From the NCBI GenBank assembly GCA_021399445.1, contig JAJTUQ010000006.1, forward strand, positions 3,410,001 to 3,474,000: a stretch of DNA of 64,000 bases. Reading direction: 5' to 3'. Below the pieces are notes generated by a model. The model had not been told where the DNA came from and searched no databases. It worked only from the letters and a program-made list of their open reading frames with translations. Numbering within the stretch: position 1 is the first letter of the stretch; every line of letters starts with the position of its first letter. A program made the position numbers and the translations under genes. Source of the DNA: Xylogone sp. PMI_703. Lineage: Eukaryota; Ascomycota; Leotiomycetes. This document shows positions 12,201 to 24,249 of the stretch, piece after piece.

Positions 12201-13184
12201 ATCTCTCGAAACATAGTTAAGGAGGATGATCTTTACCTACCAATATCAAGAACTAGTCCACTCTGTTTCTATCTACTTGACCTAGGATTGCTGTATTCCC
12301 GATCGCGTCTGGCACATTAAGATCTTGCTAATATCTAACTATCTCGCTAAAGCCAAATACTGCCCTCTCAGCAGATTGTGGAAATGTTTCTACCTCATTA
12401 CAGTCATAAAGATGACCCTACATATGTTCTAGAAATTCTTTTGCAGAGAGGCTGTTATCTACAATGATATTTTGAGATGTTTCAGCCCCCCTGGGACTTT
12501 CAGCGAGATGAGTCTCTGACTCCGAGTCTGATTTATTCATCCTTATAGCTTCTTCCGGTAGAAATTCAAGATCTGAATCTTCGTCTGAGTCTTTTCCTCC
12601 GCCATTTCTGCTTTTATCATCTTTTCCACCATCAACTAAAGAAGGTTTGGCTACAACAGCTATCTCTTCACCTTCGGTCTCCATTGACGAATTACTACCT
12701 AAAAATTCGACCTAGTATGTGCACAAGTCTCCTGAAAGAACGGAGTTTCTGTCGTCATCTCCTCGGGAGTCAAAATTTGGCGAAGAAGAGGTATGCTCGT
12801 CATTTTCTGGGACAAATATATTTTCATATCCAGGATCCGCTTCACTTCTTGGCTGAAAATTTAAAGTATAGGGACTTGAAAATGGTATGTTATTTTCATC
12901 CCGGCATTGGGAATTAAAACTAGCTGTACAAAAGATATCTTTCAATGAAAAAACCAAACATCCAGGAGGCAATGAATCGACCGAAAACTGGGCGGGGCTA
13001 GAAGGCATCACAGTTTACGATTATTCGATATCATAAAACCTGTTAAAGTGGATCACATGTTTCGCCGTAGCTCGAGCTCTTCTCTGTGCTCGTTTCTTGT
13101 CGACATCTGCTTGCTTCTTCTCTTCTTTAGATGCGTATTTAGCAGGTCTGCCAATCTTCTTACGGGCATATAGGTTGCTTGACA
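9300..13184 (-). pseudogene. Large decayed minus-strand gene, repeat-type fungal protein of unknown family
   Basis: Coding-like fragments follow each other in one direction in shifting frames. From the start at 13184 come a basic, coiled segment (GRPAKYASKEEKKQADVDKK), then 13011-12712 and 12684-12418 (acidic, Ser/Asp-rich linker ending in a DSDLEFLPEE stretch). Next is 12090-11722, with the best conserved block (FHEDEALRRIPHLRLRHGRQ then SSEFSVLVFFPR). Further pieces at about 11690-11560, 10980-10880, 10730-10560, 10228-9930 and 9789-9394 read sensibly only if frames are switched. TAA and TAG codons interrupt them repeatedly. A full copy would encode perhaps 1200 residues. The architecture recalls long, repetitive hypothetical proteins of fungal mobile DNA, but I cannot name the family. 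I infer a dead copy, probably RIP-mutated. Confidence 0.5.
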
Positions 13185-14099
13185 ACATCAAAATTTATAG
13201 GGGATATTAAGACTAATGTAACACTACCCATACAATATTTAACAATAAAGGCTAAAATTAAGTGATTTTAACTTTATATTTAAATAATAATTTAAGTGTT
13301 AATTACATTTACACATAAATTAAATCATTAAATAACGTTAAATAAACGTTTTTTAATAATCTAATTAACGTCTTAAGAGTCTAGATTTAAGTAATCAGAT
13401 GACTATTCAAAAGAAAAGTTTTAATATAATAATTATTTTAAACATTAATACACAGACCAGTAACACAGTAAACACTAACGCACAAACTGTTAGTCCTAAA
13501 GAATCTTAAAACTGTATTAACGTGTCTTTAATAAGATTTGACCAAGTAATGAGATATTACTAAATTCTCACAAGATCTCCGTCTTATAAAATACCTTCCC
13601 TAGGTTATTCAGACTTTTGATTTTTCTTTTTTTGCTCTAACTCCTTTTACATATTTTTATGGTCGTTTGAGCTAATCACTATAATTATCTTTTTTCTTAC
13701 ACGTTCCCCCTTGGTAACTGGGATAAGCAAACGAGGTCAGTAAGCAAGTACTTTACTCCGTCCTAATCCAATCTATCGTCACACCTAATTACTTTACCAG
13801 CTAGAATGTCATATTATTAGGCTTAATTACGATGCTTCTAGTGTTATCATTAGAATAGAGTCAATAACATCACGTTAAATAATAGGCAAGGGAAAGAATA
13901 ACTTTTGGAATTCGGTAACCCAAGGTCTTATAGACTTCATTTTAGCTACAAAAGATCTACCTAGTTAGTATATATATATGTATGTAATATACGGATATAA
14001 CGACTCTCTCAATACCCGATACTGTACCATGAGCCTGAACTAAATGTTGCTAAAGCATAAATCACTTCTCACCCCCTGAGCCATTTTGCTCTACCGGGA
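13185..14099. other. AT-rich intergenic DNA, no gene seen
   Basis: Long A/T-rich runs, with no frame of interest on either strand. It covers the region downstream of the NACHT-ankyrin gene. Confidence 0.4.
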
Positions 14100-17000
14100 T
14101 TAATTACTATTACCACCCGTACCCTTAAACAAATCTAAAACATCCTTTGCTCCAACCGCAGCAGCTTTATCCAGTGGTGTATTCTGCTCCATATCTTCTG
14201 CCCTTGGATCTAGCCCCTTTTTCAGTAAAAAACTGAACAGGCCTAAGCCTTTATTAGCTACCACATGCAGCAGTGTAGAACCCTCGTTATTGGTTACACC
14301 CCAATCAACGCCTATAGCATCGAATATGGAAAAGGCCGGCTCTCGATACGGTTCTGGGATATCCTTGGGCATTCCAAATCTTTCTCGCCGGGGACGAATC
14401 GTCTCAAAGCGACGAAAGTACTCGAAGATAGGCGTCTCACCCATTTCATTTCGGGCATTCACATATTTATCTGCGCCGGGCAATTCAAGTAGTCGGTCTA
14501 ATACTTCGCATCGAATGTCTTTGGGTTCGCTATTGGCTTTTTCTCGCCAGACCCCATCGCGGAAGGCTATGTGCAGCAGTGTGTTGCCCTCGTTATCAAT
14601 GATCCATGGGTCGGCACCGGCTGCGAGCAAGATGTTGAACTCTTCTATACTGCGACCGACTGCAAAATATATCGGTGTCCGGCCATGCTCGTCGGAGTTG
14701 TTTACAAGCTCGGCTTCACTGGCAAGGTAGTGTAAAATATGAAGGTGCTCGAGAACGTGATTCATCGATAATAGGTGGTGAAGAGCATTGCGGCCCTTCT
14801 TGTCTTGAGCATGAATGTTGACTCCACGTTTGAGAAGGATCTCTGGTAGAAAAGCGTCGGCCTTCCCCCTTTTATTTTGAGCGCGAATCTCTGCACCACT
14901 TATGAGAGGGGTTTCTGGCACAAGAATTCTATTGTTGACTTCCTTGCAATCAAACCCCATGTGACATGCTGCAAGGAATATAGTCACTCCTTCTGAATCG
15001 ACAGCCTTGGTGTTTAGCGATGGTTGCTCCAGAAGCAGCCTAGCAAAGACACCATGTTCGATAATCTGGTGAGCAACTGTGGTGTCTTGATAGCGAGCGT
15101 TGGGATCCGCGCCATATTCCAGCAGTAACTTGAGAATCTTTGCGCATGTATCAATGTTATCCCGGTACTTGATGAAGGTTGCCGCGTAATGTAGCGGATA
15201 CAGCTGGTCATTTTCAAGGCCCGATCTAAACATACGACTTTGACCCTTATTCCACATATTGACCAAGTGAGTTTCAGTAGAGGGTGTTCGCCCATTTGGA
15301 TCCGCACCTCGTCGCAATAACACTTCTAAAGAGTCATAATTTCGTTCCTTGATTGCTTCAAATACATCCTTTGGTCCAATGGCTGCCCCGTGACTTAAGA
15401 GAAGCTTGAGAACCTCTTCATTGGCACTAGCCCGTGCAAGACATGACATACCACGGTTATCCACAGAATTGATATCTGCGCCTAGTTGAACCAAAACCTC
15501 TACAGCACGCATGTTTACTTCTTTACCGTTGGTAAGCTTGTCTAGAGCAGAGTTTAGTGGCGTTAACCCGTTATTATCTCGCATCTCTGTATTAGCACCG
15601 TGGTTTACGAGATAGGAAATTGCCTCTGCATACCACCAGTGGTCGCCCCTCGCAAGAATATGAAGTGCTGTCTCGGAACCGACAGAACGATGTTTAATTT
15701 GCAGAGTCTGATAGTTCACATTGACGTTGAACTGTTCAACTAGGACAGAGATAACATCCATATTAGGAAGTTCCCGTCGACAGGCAGATATGAGCAGAGA
15801 TTCCCGCGCCTCTGAACTGATGTGAGGATTCTTTCCCAACTCTTCATGGAATTTAACATCCTCTGTTAGAGCAAGCTGCTCAGGAGTAAGGACCTGTGCT
15901 AAAAGCGAAGCAAAGCCTTTGCGAACAAGTATATGGAGAATGATACCGCCATTCTCTTGGATGTTCAGGTAATCTTCCCTAGCTAGTCGTTTTTGAGCAA
16001 GGTGATAGTCTCGTATAGACATGAAGAATTCCAGTTCTGATTTTGGATCCATGCCTTCTGGGGTTCCGTTCTCATATATTGTGCGTACTGCATGCCTTCT
16101 AGCGATGCAGGCGAAAACATGGTGGCCGAGCATGGACGGATTATTGTTGTCAGACCTATTGCGAACCCTCATGAGACAATCAACGGTATAATCAAAGCCA
16201 CTACGGGCAGCGTAAGATAACATGTTATCGAAATGGTCCTCCTTCCATGGCAAAATACTTGTCAGAAGGGCAAGAATCTCATCTAGCCTAGTGGTGAGAT
16301 ATCCGAACTCTGGAACACTTTTTGTGCGATGTCTGTCATTAACAGTCAAGCTCCCAGTATCGGGAACTGAGTCATAATGGATATAGTTTTGTTTCCAATT
16401 CATCTCTTCCTCTTCAAAGCTCACACAGCCGTTGAGAACTATCGGAAGATGACCGCTCTTGGGGCTAGCCCCGGCCTTGATAAGGAGTTGCACGCTTTCT
16501 ACTATGCCTGATGCGCATGCATAATATAATGCCGTTTTGTGGCTATCTACCGTAATATCAAGAATCGGAGCCATCCCTTCTCGCCCGACGCGTGATTCAA
16601 GCTTATCTAGAAGCAATCCAAGGATATTCGTCTGGCGGGATCGCGCCGCGAGGTGGAATGGCGTCATACCCTCATGTGTGGTTACTGATGGGTCTGCGCC
16701 TGCTATGAGAAGGTATTTTGCCAGATATTCAGAGAATGTAGAGGCTAGATGGAGGGCAGTCACGCCGGCAGGGTCTGTACTGTTGATAGCGTCCTTATAC
16801 AACTTAAGGATGTAGTGGAAAGCATGGTTCTCCTTGTGCTCACCCAATGGATATCTAGAGCTGATAGAATGGAGAGGTGTTCTTCCTGCATGGTTTGGTT
16901 GCAGGTAATCTACTCCATTGTTGACGAGTTCGTCCAAAATAGCTTGAGAAATACGTCTATTGGTTTTGATTGCGTAATGAAAGATTGTATAACCATCATT

Positions 17001-20000
17001 ATCAATAGCTTTTGGATTGACACCGTGGTCGATTAGCCACTTAAGGAAGATTATATCATTCGAACGGGCGGCCTGTAACAGCAAGTTATGACCTTTATAG
17101 TCCGTTGTGGTCACTGACGCCCCAGCGGCAATCAGCTTCTCGCAGTTGGCTATCTGGTCACCTTGCCGGCTCCTAGTGACTTTGACAAAGAGCGGTGTCT
17201 GTCCTTTATTATCTCTAGCTTCTGGATCAGCGCCAGCGCCTATCAAGGTGGTGAGAACGGCATCATCGATGGCATCTCTACTCTGCCGGCTAGGACCGCA
17301 ACCTAACAGATGCAGGGGTGTTTGACCACTCCCGTTCTTCTGGTTTATGTCCACACCGGCCGTGAGTAGTATTTCAATCAGCTGCATATGATAAGTATGT
17401 TCGCTGGGAGGCTTTGAAATGCCAGCAACGTAATGGAAGGCGCCATTGCCTTTGTTGTCCACCACTCTAGCGTCGGCGCCAAATTCGAGCAGTGTGAGTG
17501 CGTTATGAATGTCCTGCCTATTGAGATATTGTAATAGAGGAGGAAGGGAGAACGTATTAAGATTAGTAGATGCCTTTGCTTCTTTGAGTAAAAACTGGAT
17601 AATGGACTTGTTGTGACAGTGGTGAAGTAAGGCCTCTTTACTATCGTCCACGGCGTCGGGATCCGCACCAGCATTAACAAGAAGTCGGGCTGATTCCACA
17701 TCACTTACAAGGTGCAACGGTGTTCTTCCTCCAGTACCAACTTGATGGATATTGGCACCGGCTTCCACCAGTAATCGAAAGCACTCCTTAGTCGCCTTAA
17801 CATCGATATCTTTATAGTACTTATCATAAAAACCCCTCTTGAATCGTGACGCCCAGAAGTGTAGTGCATTAAATCCTTTACCTCTTTCCTTATCCATCCC
17901 TCCATCCCATGGTGCGTAATGGAGTTGATTAGGGTCAGCTCCAGCAACGAGAAGGCACCGGACGCTCTTCGCATCGCGGCAACCGCTTGAACTCATCAGA
18001 GGTGACATTTCCGTAACCACCGCATTCACTTGTACCAGTGGATGTTTCAAAAGAAGCTCAACAATTTCTGATAAAGCATTACACGCTGCCCAGGACAGTG
18101 CAGAATTGGCCGCAGTGTGTGTCTTCAAAAATGGAATGAAGGCACTGACCGTTTCTGTATGTCCGGTATTACATGCAAGCTCAAGAGGTGAATGCTCCGT
18201 TAACTCGCTCATATCGGGGGCATCATTACGTGCAGATAGGATGAGGGGGTCAACACCGGCTTCAAGAAGCACTGTAACTAATCTGGGATGTTTGTTGATT
18301 GCTGCATAGTGTAGTGGAGTATAGCCAGAGCGATGTTTGCCGTCTCGGTTCATAGGATCAGCATCACGCTGCAAGAGTAGCTCAGCAATGTCGCTGTATC
18401 CCTTTATGGCAGCGTAGGCTAAGGGTGATAGCTCCAACCCATCTTCTCTGTTTAGTTGAGTCTCACTATCATCTAGTAAATGCTTCGCATACCCGGCCAG
18501 TCCGAGCACGACTGCAGCAAAAAGGGGCGTTGCCTTTCCATCCAGATCGGGATGTGCAGATAATCGTAGTAAAGCTACAAGATTCTCGCCAATGAAGAGT
18601 CTGTCAAGGATGCTGTTCATCTCAATCTGCTCCATTCCCGCTGAGGTTGCCTTTCTGGCGTGCACAAACCAGTTCGAACCCGCATAGCGTGTGAACGCGG
18701 AGAGTTGTGAAATGTGTGGAAGGACATAGAAGCCCGTGTGACTGGATTGAAATTCTGCTAGACCACTAGACTCGAGATACGAAAGGCAGATGAGGGCAAG
18801 GCGGTTATGCGTCGGCCCAAACTCGAAAGGGGGGAACTCACCTCCACGTGACGCTGGATCGCCCGTGGCTCCAGTCAGGAACTCAACTAGGGAGTGATGC
18901 ACTACGCAGACCACCTCACTCGGGAGAATCTGGAGCAACGGACCACATGCAGAGCGGACTAGATCTTTTGTGACTTTGAGATCGCGCTTTTCGCTCGGGT
19001 ACTGCGTGATGTTAATCATCTGAGCCACCTCGAGAAGGCGAAGTGGGCGGGTGGCATGGGTGACGAACTGCAAAATGAGCAGCTGGATATCATGCGGAAT
19101 CTTCGTCCTTCTTGCATGTTCCCGTAGGAGCTCGGTATACATGACATTCAGATCTGCTGGTAGACCTTGAATTACTTGCTGGATGTCCGCTCCGGGCTGC
19201 ATGAGTGCATCCATGGCTAACCTGGCGTAGAGAAAGAGGCCGTTCGCTCTGCCGGGAATGGCGTCGTGTATCATTTTGTGATACTGAGGCTGAATTGTGG
19301 ACCCTAAAAGCCGATGCTCGATATAAGTAGCGATGTCGATGTCGACCAACTGTTCTTCAAGCTGAATGTGTAGTACCTTAGCTAGCCTTAACGGGTCTTC
19401 AATGTACTGAACAGGCCGAGAGGTAATGATGATTTTAACTTGTGGAGGGTTGAATATCCCCAGCTCAGCCAAATCTTGAAGAAATGTTTGTATCTGCACG
19501 CTAGTATCCATTTCATCCAGCGCATCCACCACAAGATAAACTTTGGGAAGGTGAGAGAAGGCCGTCTTGAGGTGGGGCCAAAGGTCAGAGGTCGAGAGAC
19601 TCTTCAATTTGTGATGGGTATCTAGATATTCCTTAAGGCTCAGCTGCAGTGGTGGGCTGAAGGCGAGGATCTGGTGGAGCCAGTCACGTAGGGCAGCTAC
19701 AGGTTGGCGGTTGGAATCGATGATTTGGCGGAAGAAGAAATACAACACAGGTACACCTTCTTGTCGTAGGTGACTGATCAATTTTGCTGCAAAGACTGAC
19801 TTTCCAGATCCAGGGACGCCTATTATGAAGCTAGTTCAACACCATGATCATGTAATGCGCTATTGACAGTATAAGAATCACTTACCACGTATCCATAACA
19901 GCCCATATTCCTTGCTGGATTGCCACTCTTTGTATGAACTTGAGTTGAGAAGCCACTGGCTGGTACCGCTGAGATGTGAAGAGAGGTGTCTGGCATATTC

Positions 20001-20183
20001 ACTATCTTCACCACTGTAATCGGTTGGCTTGAGCCATTTTCTAATTCTTTCCAGCATTTCAGGGGGCTGGGGAAGAATGTTGTTGTCATTAAAGTCGTTG
20101 ATATCGTCGCGTTCTAGCATAACCGCGTCCTCTTCCCAGGCGACAAGCGCAGGGTCATCACCCACCGTTAAGTGATGCTCCAT
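14100..20183 (-). CDS. NACHT-ankyrin NLR-like protein, 2005 aa
   Basis: Two exons: 20183-19886 and 19819-14100, with a 66-bp intron (GTAAGT donor, TAG acceptor) that splits the Gly codon of the P-loop. Residues 1-99 are a linker ending in a conserved ERIRKWLKPTDY-type segment. The NACHT ATPase follows: Walker A GVPGSGKS at 100-107, Walker B VYLVVDALDE at 193-202, and the sensor-like TSRPVQY about 40 residues later. A winged-helix-like region comes next. From about residue 520 to the end there are more than twenty ankyrin repeats (the GxTPLHxAAxxG and LLxxGADP consensus recurs). Fungal NLRs of this kind are thought to act in heterokaryon incompatibility or non-self recognition. The N-terminal effector domain usually present is missing, so this copy may signal through partners. 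The reading frame is intact. Confidence 0.9.
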
Positions 20184-21359
20184 TTCTGATTTTTTTTTGA
20201 ACTGATTCCTTATTTAATTTAATAGAAGCTGAGGAGAAAGAAGGAAAGATGAAAGAAAGAATAGAAGAAGGTGATACATATAATATGAGCCAAGGCTTGG
20301 CTGCCGCTGGAAAAATAATCCAACTTTAGGCAACCGGGGTGTTGTGTGCTTAATTTGTAGTATCAGGTTGTTGTACTCCACCAAACATCCAGTTAGTTAG
20401 GCAACTTTGCCCACAGTGCAGCTGACACTCTGCTCAGATACCAGACTTATATCGCAGACGATTTACTTGTGGTTATGGCACTCTGCATGGATTATTAAAC
20501 GGCCACTACCGTTCCGAGCCAGGGCAATGTTAATTTAGTGCTGATGGGCGAACGTTGAAGGTTATTAGCAGTATTATTGCGCCATCAATGGATAATTAAC
20601 CTCTTCTTTTCTAGTCAGCTTTTATTATCAACTTGAAGCTATTGATTTTATTCGATTAGAATTTTTGTTTAAACACTACGCGTATTCATACTACTAATAA
20701 AACATGCCTCAATCAATCATGGGATTGAAGTCAGTGTTTTAGGGTTAAGGGGCTAGATGAATAGGTATTCCTTGGCGGAACACCTATAAGAATCCGCCGG
20801 CTTGCTTTATCTTTCGCAGAAGTGGGAAGAATACAGTCTAGCAGCGTCAAGCTATCATTTGCAGTAAGTTCTTCGACCTTTGGAATCTTACTATGCAATA
20901 AAGCCACCAATCTCCTCTTTCTTTCTTTCTTTCTTTCTTTCTTTCGCCTAACTTCCGATTAACTCCCTATGCTCATAATGTCATTATCGCAACGTGTTCT
21001 ATGAACTTTTTCGATGTGTGGATGTGTGATGTGTTGGACGATAATATCGAACCCCACATTTAGCTCTTCTCGCTCGTCCCATACATACATACATATGTCG
21101 GAGACATAAACTATAACTGATAACAGGAGCGATTCAGATCCTGCTAACCGCTCCCAGGCGCAGTTTGCACACTCGGAGTGTAAATGAGAAAACCCCACGG
21201 TCGGCTTCTCTTCAGTGATAAAGAAAAGTTCAGCTAGGTTACTCCCTGCTGCTACGCTAATTCGTGCCTGACGGTGTGCTTCGATGGGGAATCCTTGGGT
21301 AAGATTTTCCGCTGTCTCGGAGCCTGGGATTTCCACGGGCCCGCCGTGAGGATCCATCT
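20184..21359. other. Intergenic with a CTTT microsatellite
   Basis: No gene is supported. A pure (CTTT)n tract lies at about 20915-20944. The 137-codon minus frame at 20959-21372 has no family signal and overlaps the end of the Cys-rich gene, so I leave it out. The segment includes the promoter of the NACHT-ankyrin gene. Confidence 0.45.
20915..20944. repeat. (CTTT)n microsatellite
   Basis: About seven perfect CTTT units in a row. Confidence 0.9.
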
Positions 21360-21737
21360 CTACGGGCAGCACCAGGTGCCATCATCACAGTGCGATAATT
21401 GAGCATCGCCTTTCTCATCCTGATGACCAGCCGGATTTGTCAGCGTCTATATCTCGGGGTGAGGAGGGGGTGCACGAGTGCAATTGCAACCTACTTCATC
21501 TGCCAGAGCTTTACAGATATTCAGGCAGTAGGGGCTCTTCCATGTCTTGTCGCTACAGCTGTTGCGATAGTACCAGACGGCATTCTCGTTCACCCATCTA
21601 CAGAGACCATTGGGGAGACACGTGTCGGGGTTGGCCTTGTTGGTAGCACAGCACATGGAAAACTGGCCTTGGATGTTGTTGCATGGCTGGAAGTCAGTGG
21701 TGGTGATTTGCGTTCCATTGGGGGCGTAACACGGCAT
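21360..21737 (-). CDS. Small Cys-rich surface-type protein, truncated
   Basis: Exon 1 is 21737-21495 and exon 2 is 21419-21360; the 75-bp intron has a GTAGGT donor, CTGAC branch and CAG acceptor. The product is 100 aa with about ten Cys. The order CYxPNGT, CCxxxxxxCLPNGLC, YYRxSCxDKxWKxPxCxxIC and CxDGTWCCP matches a common family of fungal Cys-rich proteins that start directly with MxCYxPDG. Members usually continue with another Cys pair and a transmembrane segment and cytoplasmic tail. Here a TAG follows the CCP immediately, so the membrane part is missing. The gene is either a short soluble variant or a truncated copy. Its role is unknown. Confidence 0.55.
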
Positions 21738-21976
21738 TGTTACGATGTCGAGTCAAACAGCGAAAGACGGAGTTGGAGCACACTGGAGGTCGAAAGTTCA
21801 GCAAACTCAGATCACTTTGTTCTGGAAGCGGGCCAGGGGAGCGGTTTTAATAAGACTGCTAACAGCCAAGTTTGACGGGCTTGCGTTAATAAGAATAATT
21901 TCTTTTTATGTTCAAGTTATACTAGAACTAGCAAGCTGCTACGAGAAGCATCTAGTTCTTACAAGAAACAGGGACG

Positions 21977-24018
21977 TCAGACTGATACGTACTGTGCAGC
22001 CGTTGGGACCACAACTTCCGCAGCAAAGTTCTGAAGTACCAAGTTCATCATCGCATTTGTAGGGAGATTCTTCGGTGGTTTTAAGCCAGCGCCGAATGCT
22101 GCAAATGGATCATTCCCGAAAGCCGCAGCCCCTTTCATATTCAAGGGTAGGCTTATGAAGAGTTCCGCGGCAGATTCATTCAAGAGGGCTCCTAGAAGCA
22201 TTGATGCCAGAATTGTACTCTCTGGCTTTGTTCCGTCCACGTTCAGAAACCACCATTTCATAGCCTATGCCATGTCAGCTTACACTTCAGTTCACATCGG
22301 ACGCTAGAAGTTTTGAATGACTTGATCCAAGATGGCCAAGGCAGAGTTAAGTAAATTGTAGAGATTTAAGGATAGTGGGAAAGTCAAAGCTTGCATACCT
22401 GAAAGTACGAAATGTCTAACCGGGGCTGAAGCTTGGTTGGTACAAACTGCGAGTTACTGCTTTCCATAAGGGTGATATACGTAGGAAGATCGACCCAGCT
22501 TGGAGTCATTCCATCTGCCAATACTTGGGCAGCTGGAATGGTCGCAGGCAATGAAATGTTATGACCATATTGCGTTTCTAGATCCGTATTCCCAATGAGG
22601 TTTGCAATAATAATATCATGAAATCCTGCCGAGACGGTCGTTTTAATAGCTGGACTTGATGCAAGAACCCTGGAAGGACCGACGAAGAGACGACTGCTCC
22701 TCCTCAGCCCAACCGATTCAGATTCAGCTTCATTTTCCTTTAGTAGTTTGATTCTCTTGGAACTTCTTTCTGCCACTTTGAGAGGCCCGGTCAAACGGGC
22801 ACGGTTTAGTGCTCCTTTTGCCACAGAAGATGCTGAGGCGGCGCTGGCCTCACTAAGCTCTAAGAGCTTGGGAAGGATAGCCAGCGCTTTTGCTTCTGGT
22901 GTACCCGTAACTTCCTTAAGCCAGTTTTCAAAATATTGACCTAACTTTGGTGGTAAGTATGATCTATTTATATTAGCAGTCAGAAGTTGCAAATCTCACC
23001 CATTTGGATTATGAAGTAGGAAGCTGGGCTGTTAGCGAGCGCCAAGTCAAGTCTTATTACCCAACCACTTACCCCAATCATTTTCACTCGCAAGAGTTAG
23101 CCAGTTGGCCTCCAATGTGCCTATTTGGCCATCTATCAATGATGGAACAGCTGTTGCGTAATTTACAGTATCCCTATACCAGAGTTAGCTTCTGCTATTT
23201 CTACATATAGCCCAACCTACCGATCTTTAAGCACCTTCAGTGTGATACCGTTATTTATTCTAGTAGTCGATGTATTGTCGCCATAGTAGAATCACCTCCA
23301 GCTGCGAGATGGACGTCAGTACAATGAAATTGACACCAGATTACTCTCAGATCTTTACCTTTTGTATGTCACACCATTGGTTATATAAACAGCTTTCACT
23401 GGGTGTGGTGTTTTAGTGGCGGCTTCGGTGTTAAACTCGGCACCTTTCATAAAATGTGAGTAAACGTTAGCTACCAGAAAAATAAGCTCCTACCCATGTA
23501 ATGAATAGTGTTCTATAGAAACTTGTTAATATTCAGCCATGGGAGAATCTCAAGATCAGAGAACTTACAAGATCGGGGTTCGGACATGAATTTAAAGTAT
23601 CTGCTGAGATCACATACTTGGTTGCTCTAAAGTGCTTGAAGAATCGTTGGACAAGAGGCCCCACCGCTTCATTGAGTACTTTGTCTGGCTCATCAGGAGG
23701 CCGGGTTTGTAGCATATTATTATTGCATGATCCGTGATGCGGGAGCTTGACTCGTCAACCACGATTAAAAGATATATACGGGAAAGTAGTTCGATAAATA
23801 GATACCTTGATGATGTCGTAGGTTGCCAATGGTGTCCCAATGGTACCGCCAAGACCCTCAAATAGATGTGTTCCATTACCATCCCCGGTCATCATAAATC
23901 GTTTTCCAGTCCCAGGAGCAAAGATGAAAGAGATTGTATTTACTGAGGGGCTGAATGACTTGGTACGCTGAGAGAGAGAAATGAGAGTCCTCATTCTCGT
24001 AGCGTTTCGTCCAGACAT
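21977..24018 (-). pseudogene. Metallo-beta-lactamase-fold hydrolase, 5'-truncated and broken
   Basis: Exons can be traced on the minus strand: up to 23806, 23745 to the GTAAGT donor near 23561, a 19-nt exon near 23500, 23443-23359, 23301-23221, 23173-23073, 23023-23000, from about 22963 to the donor near 22398, and 22263-21977. Motifs seen are MMTGDGNG and PHHGS, both typical of MBL-fold hydrolases of the ComEC-like type. Later come RATKYVISAD and DTVNYATAVPSLIDGQIGTL. Three faults argue against function. The N-terminal metal-binding HxHxDH half is absent. A TGA lies at 23294-23292 just before the FYYGDN segment. The exon joint near 22963 does not keep frame. The 5' break lies close to the truncated GH35 gene on the other strand. 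Confidence 0.55.
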
Positions 24019-24249
24019 GAAGTGAGCAGAGCTCTGTGCGCCCTTGGCAGCCCAAGTGCAGCAAATTGCGCACGGTCATGAGCCACCGCCGGACGACGTG
24101 TGAAAGCGAGCACCGTCATTTTGCCGACACTGTGTATCACCAAATACGAGAGTTGCAGTGAGAGAAGTAGTGCGGTAGAGCCAAGAGCGCAGATTAGGAA
24201 ATGAAGTATTGAGCCAGCTGCACTGCGAAACGCCCCCTGGCGCATTCAC

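Noticed and set aside
20959..21372. 137-codon minus frame as a second exon of the Cys-rich gene
   Set aside because: It is in a different frame from the spliced end, which stops at TAG 21360-21362; no transmembrane segment or Cys pattern of the family is present in it.
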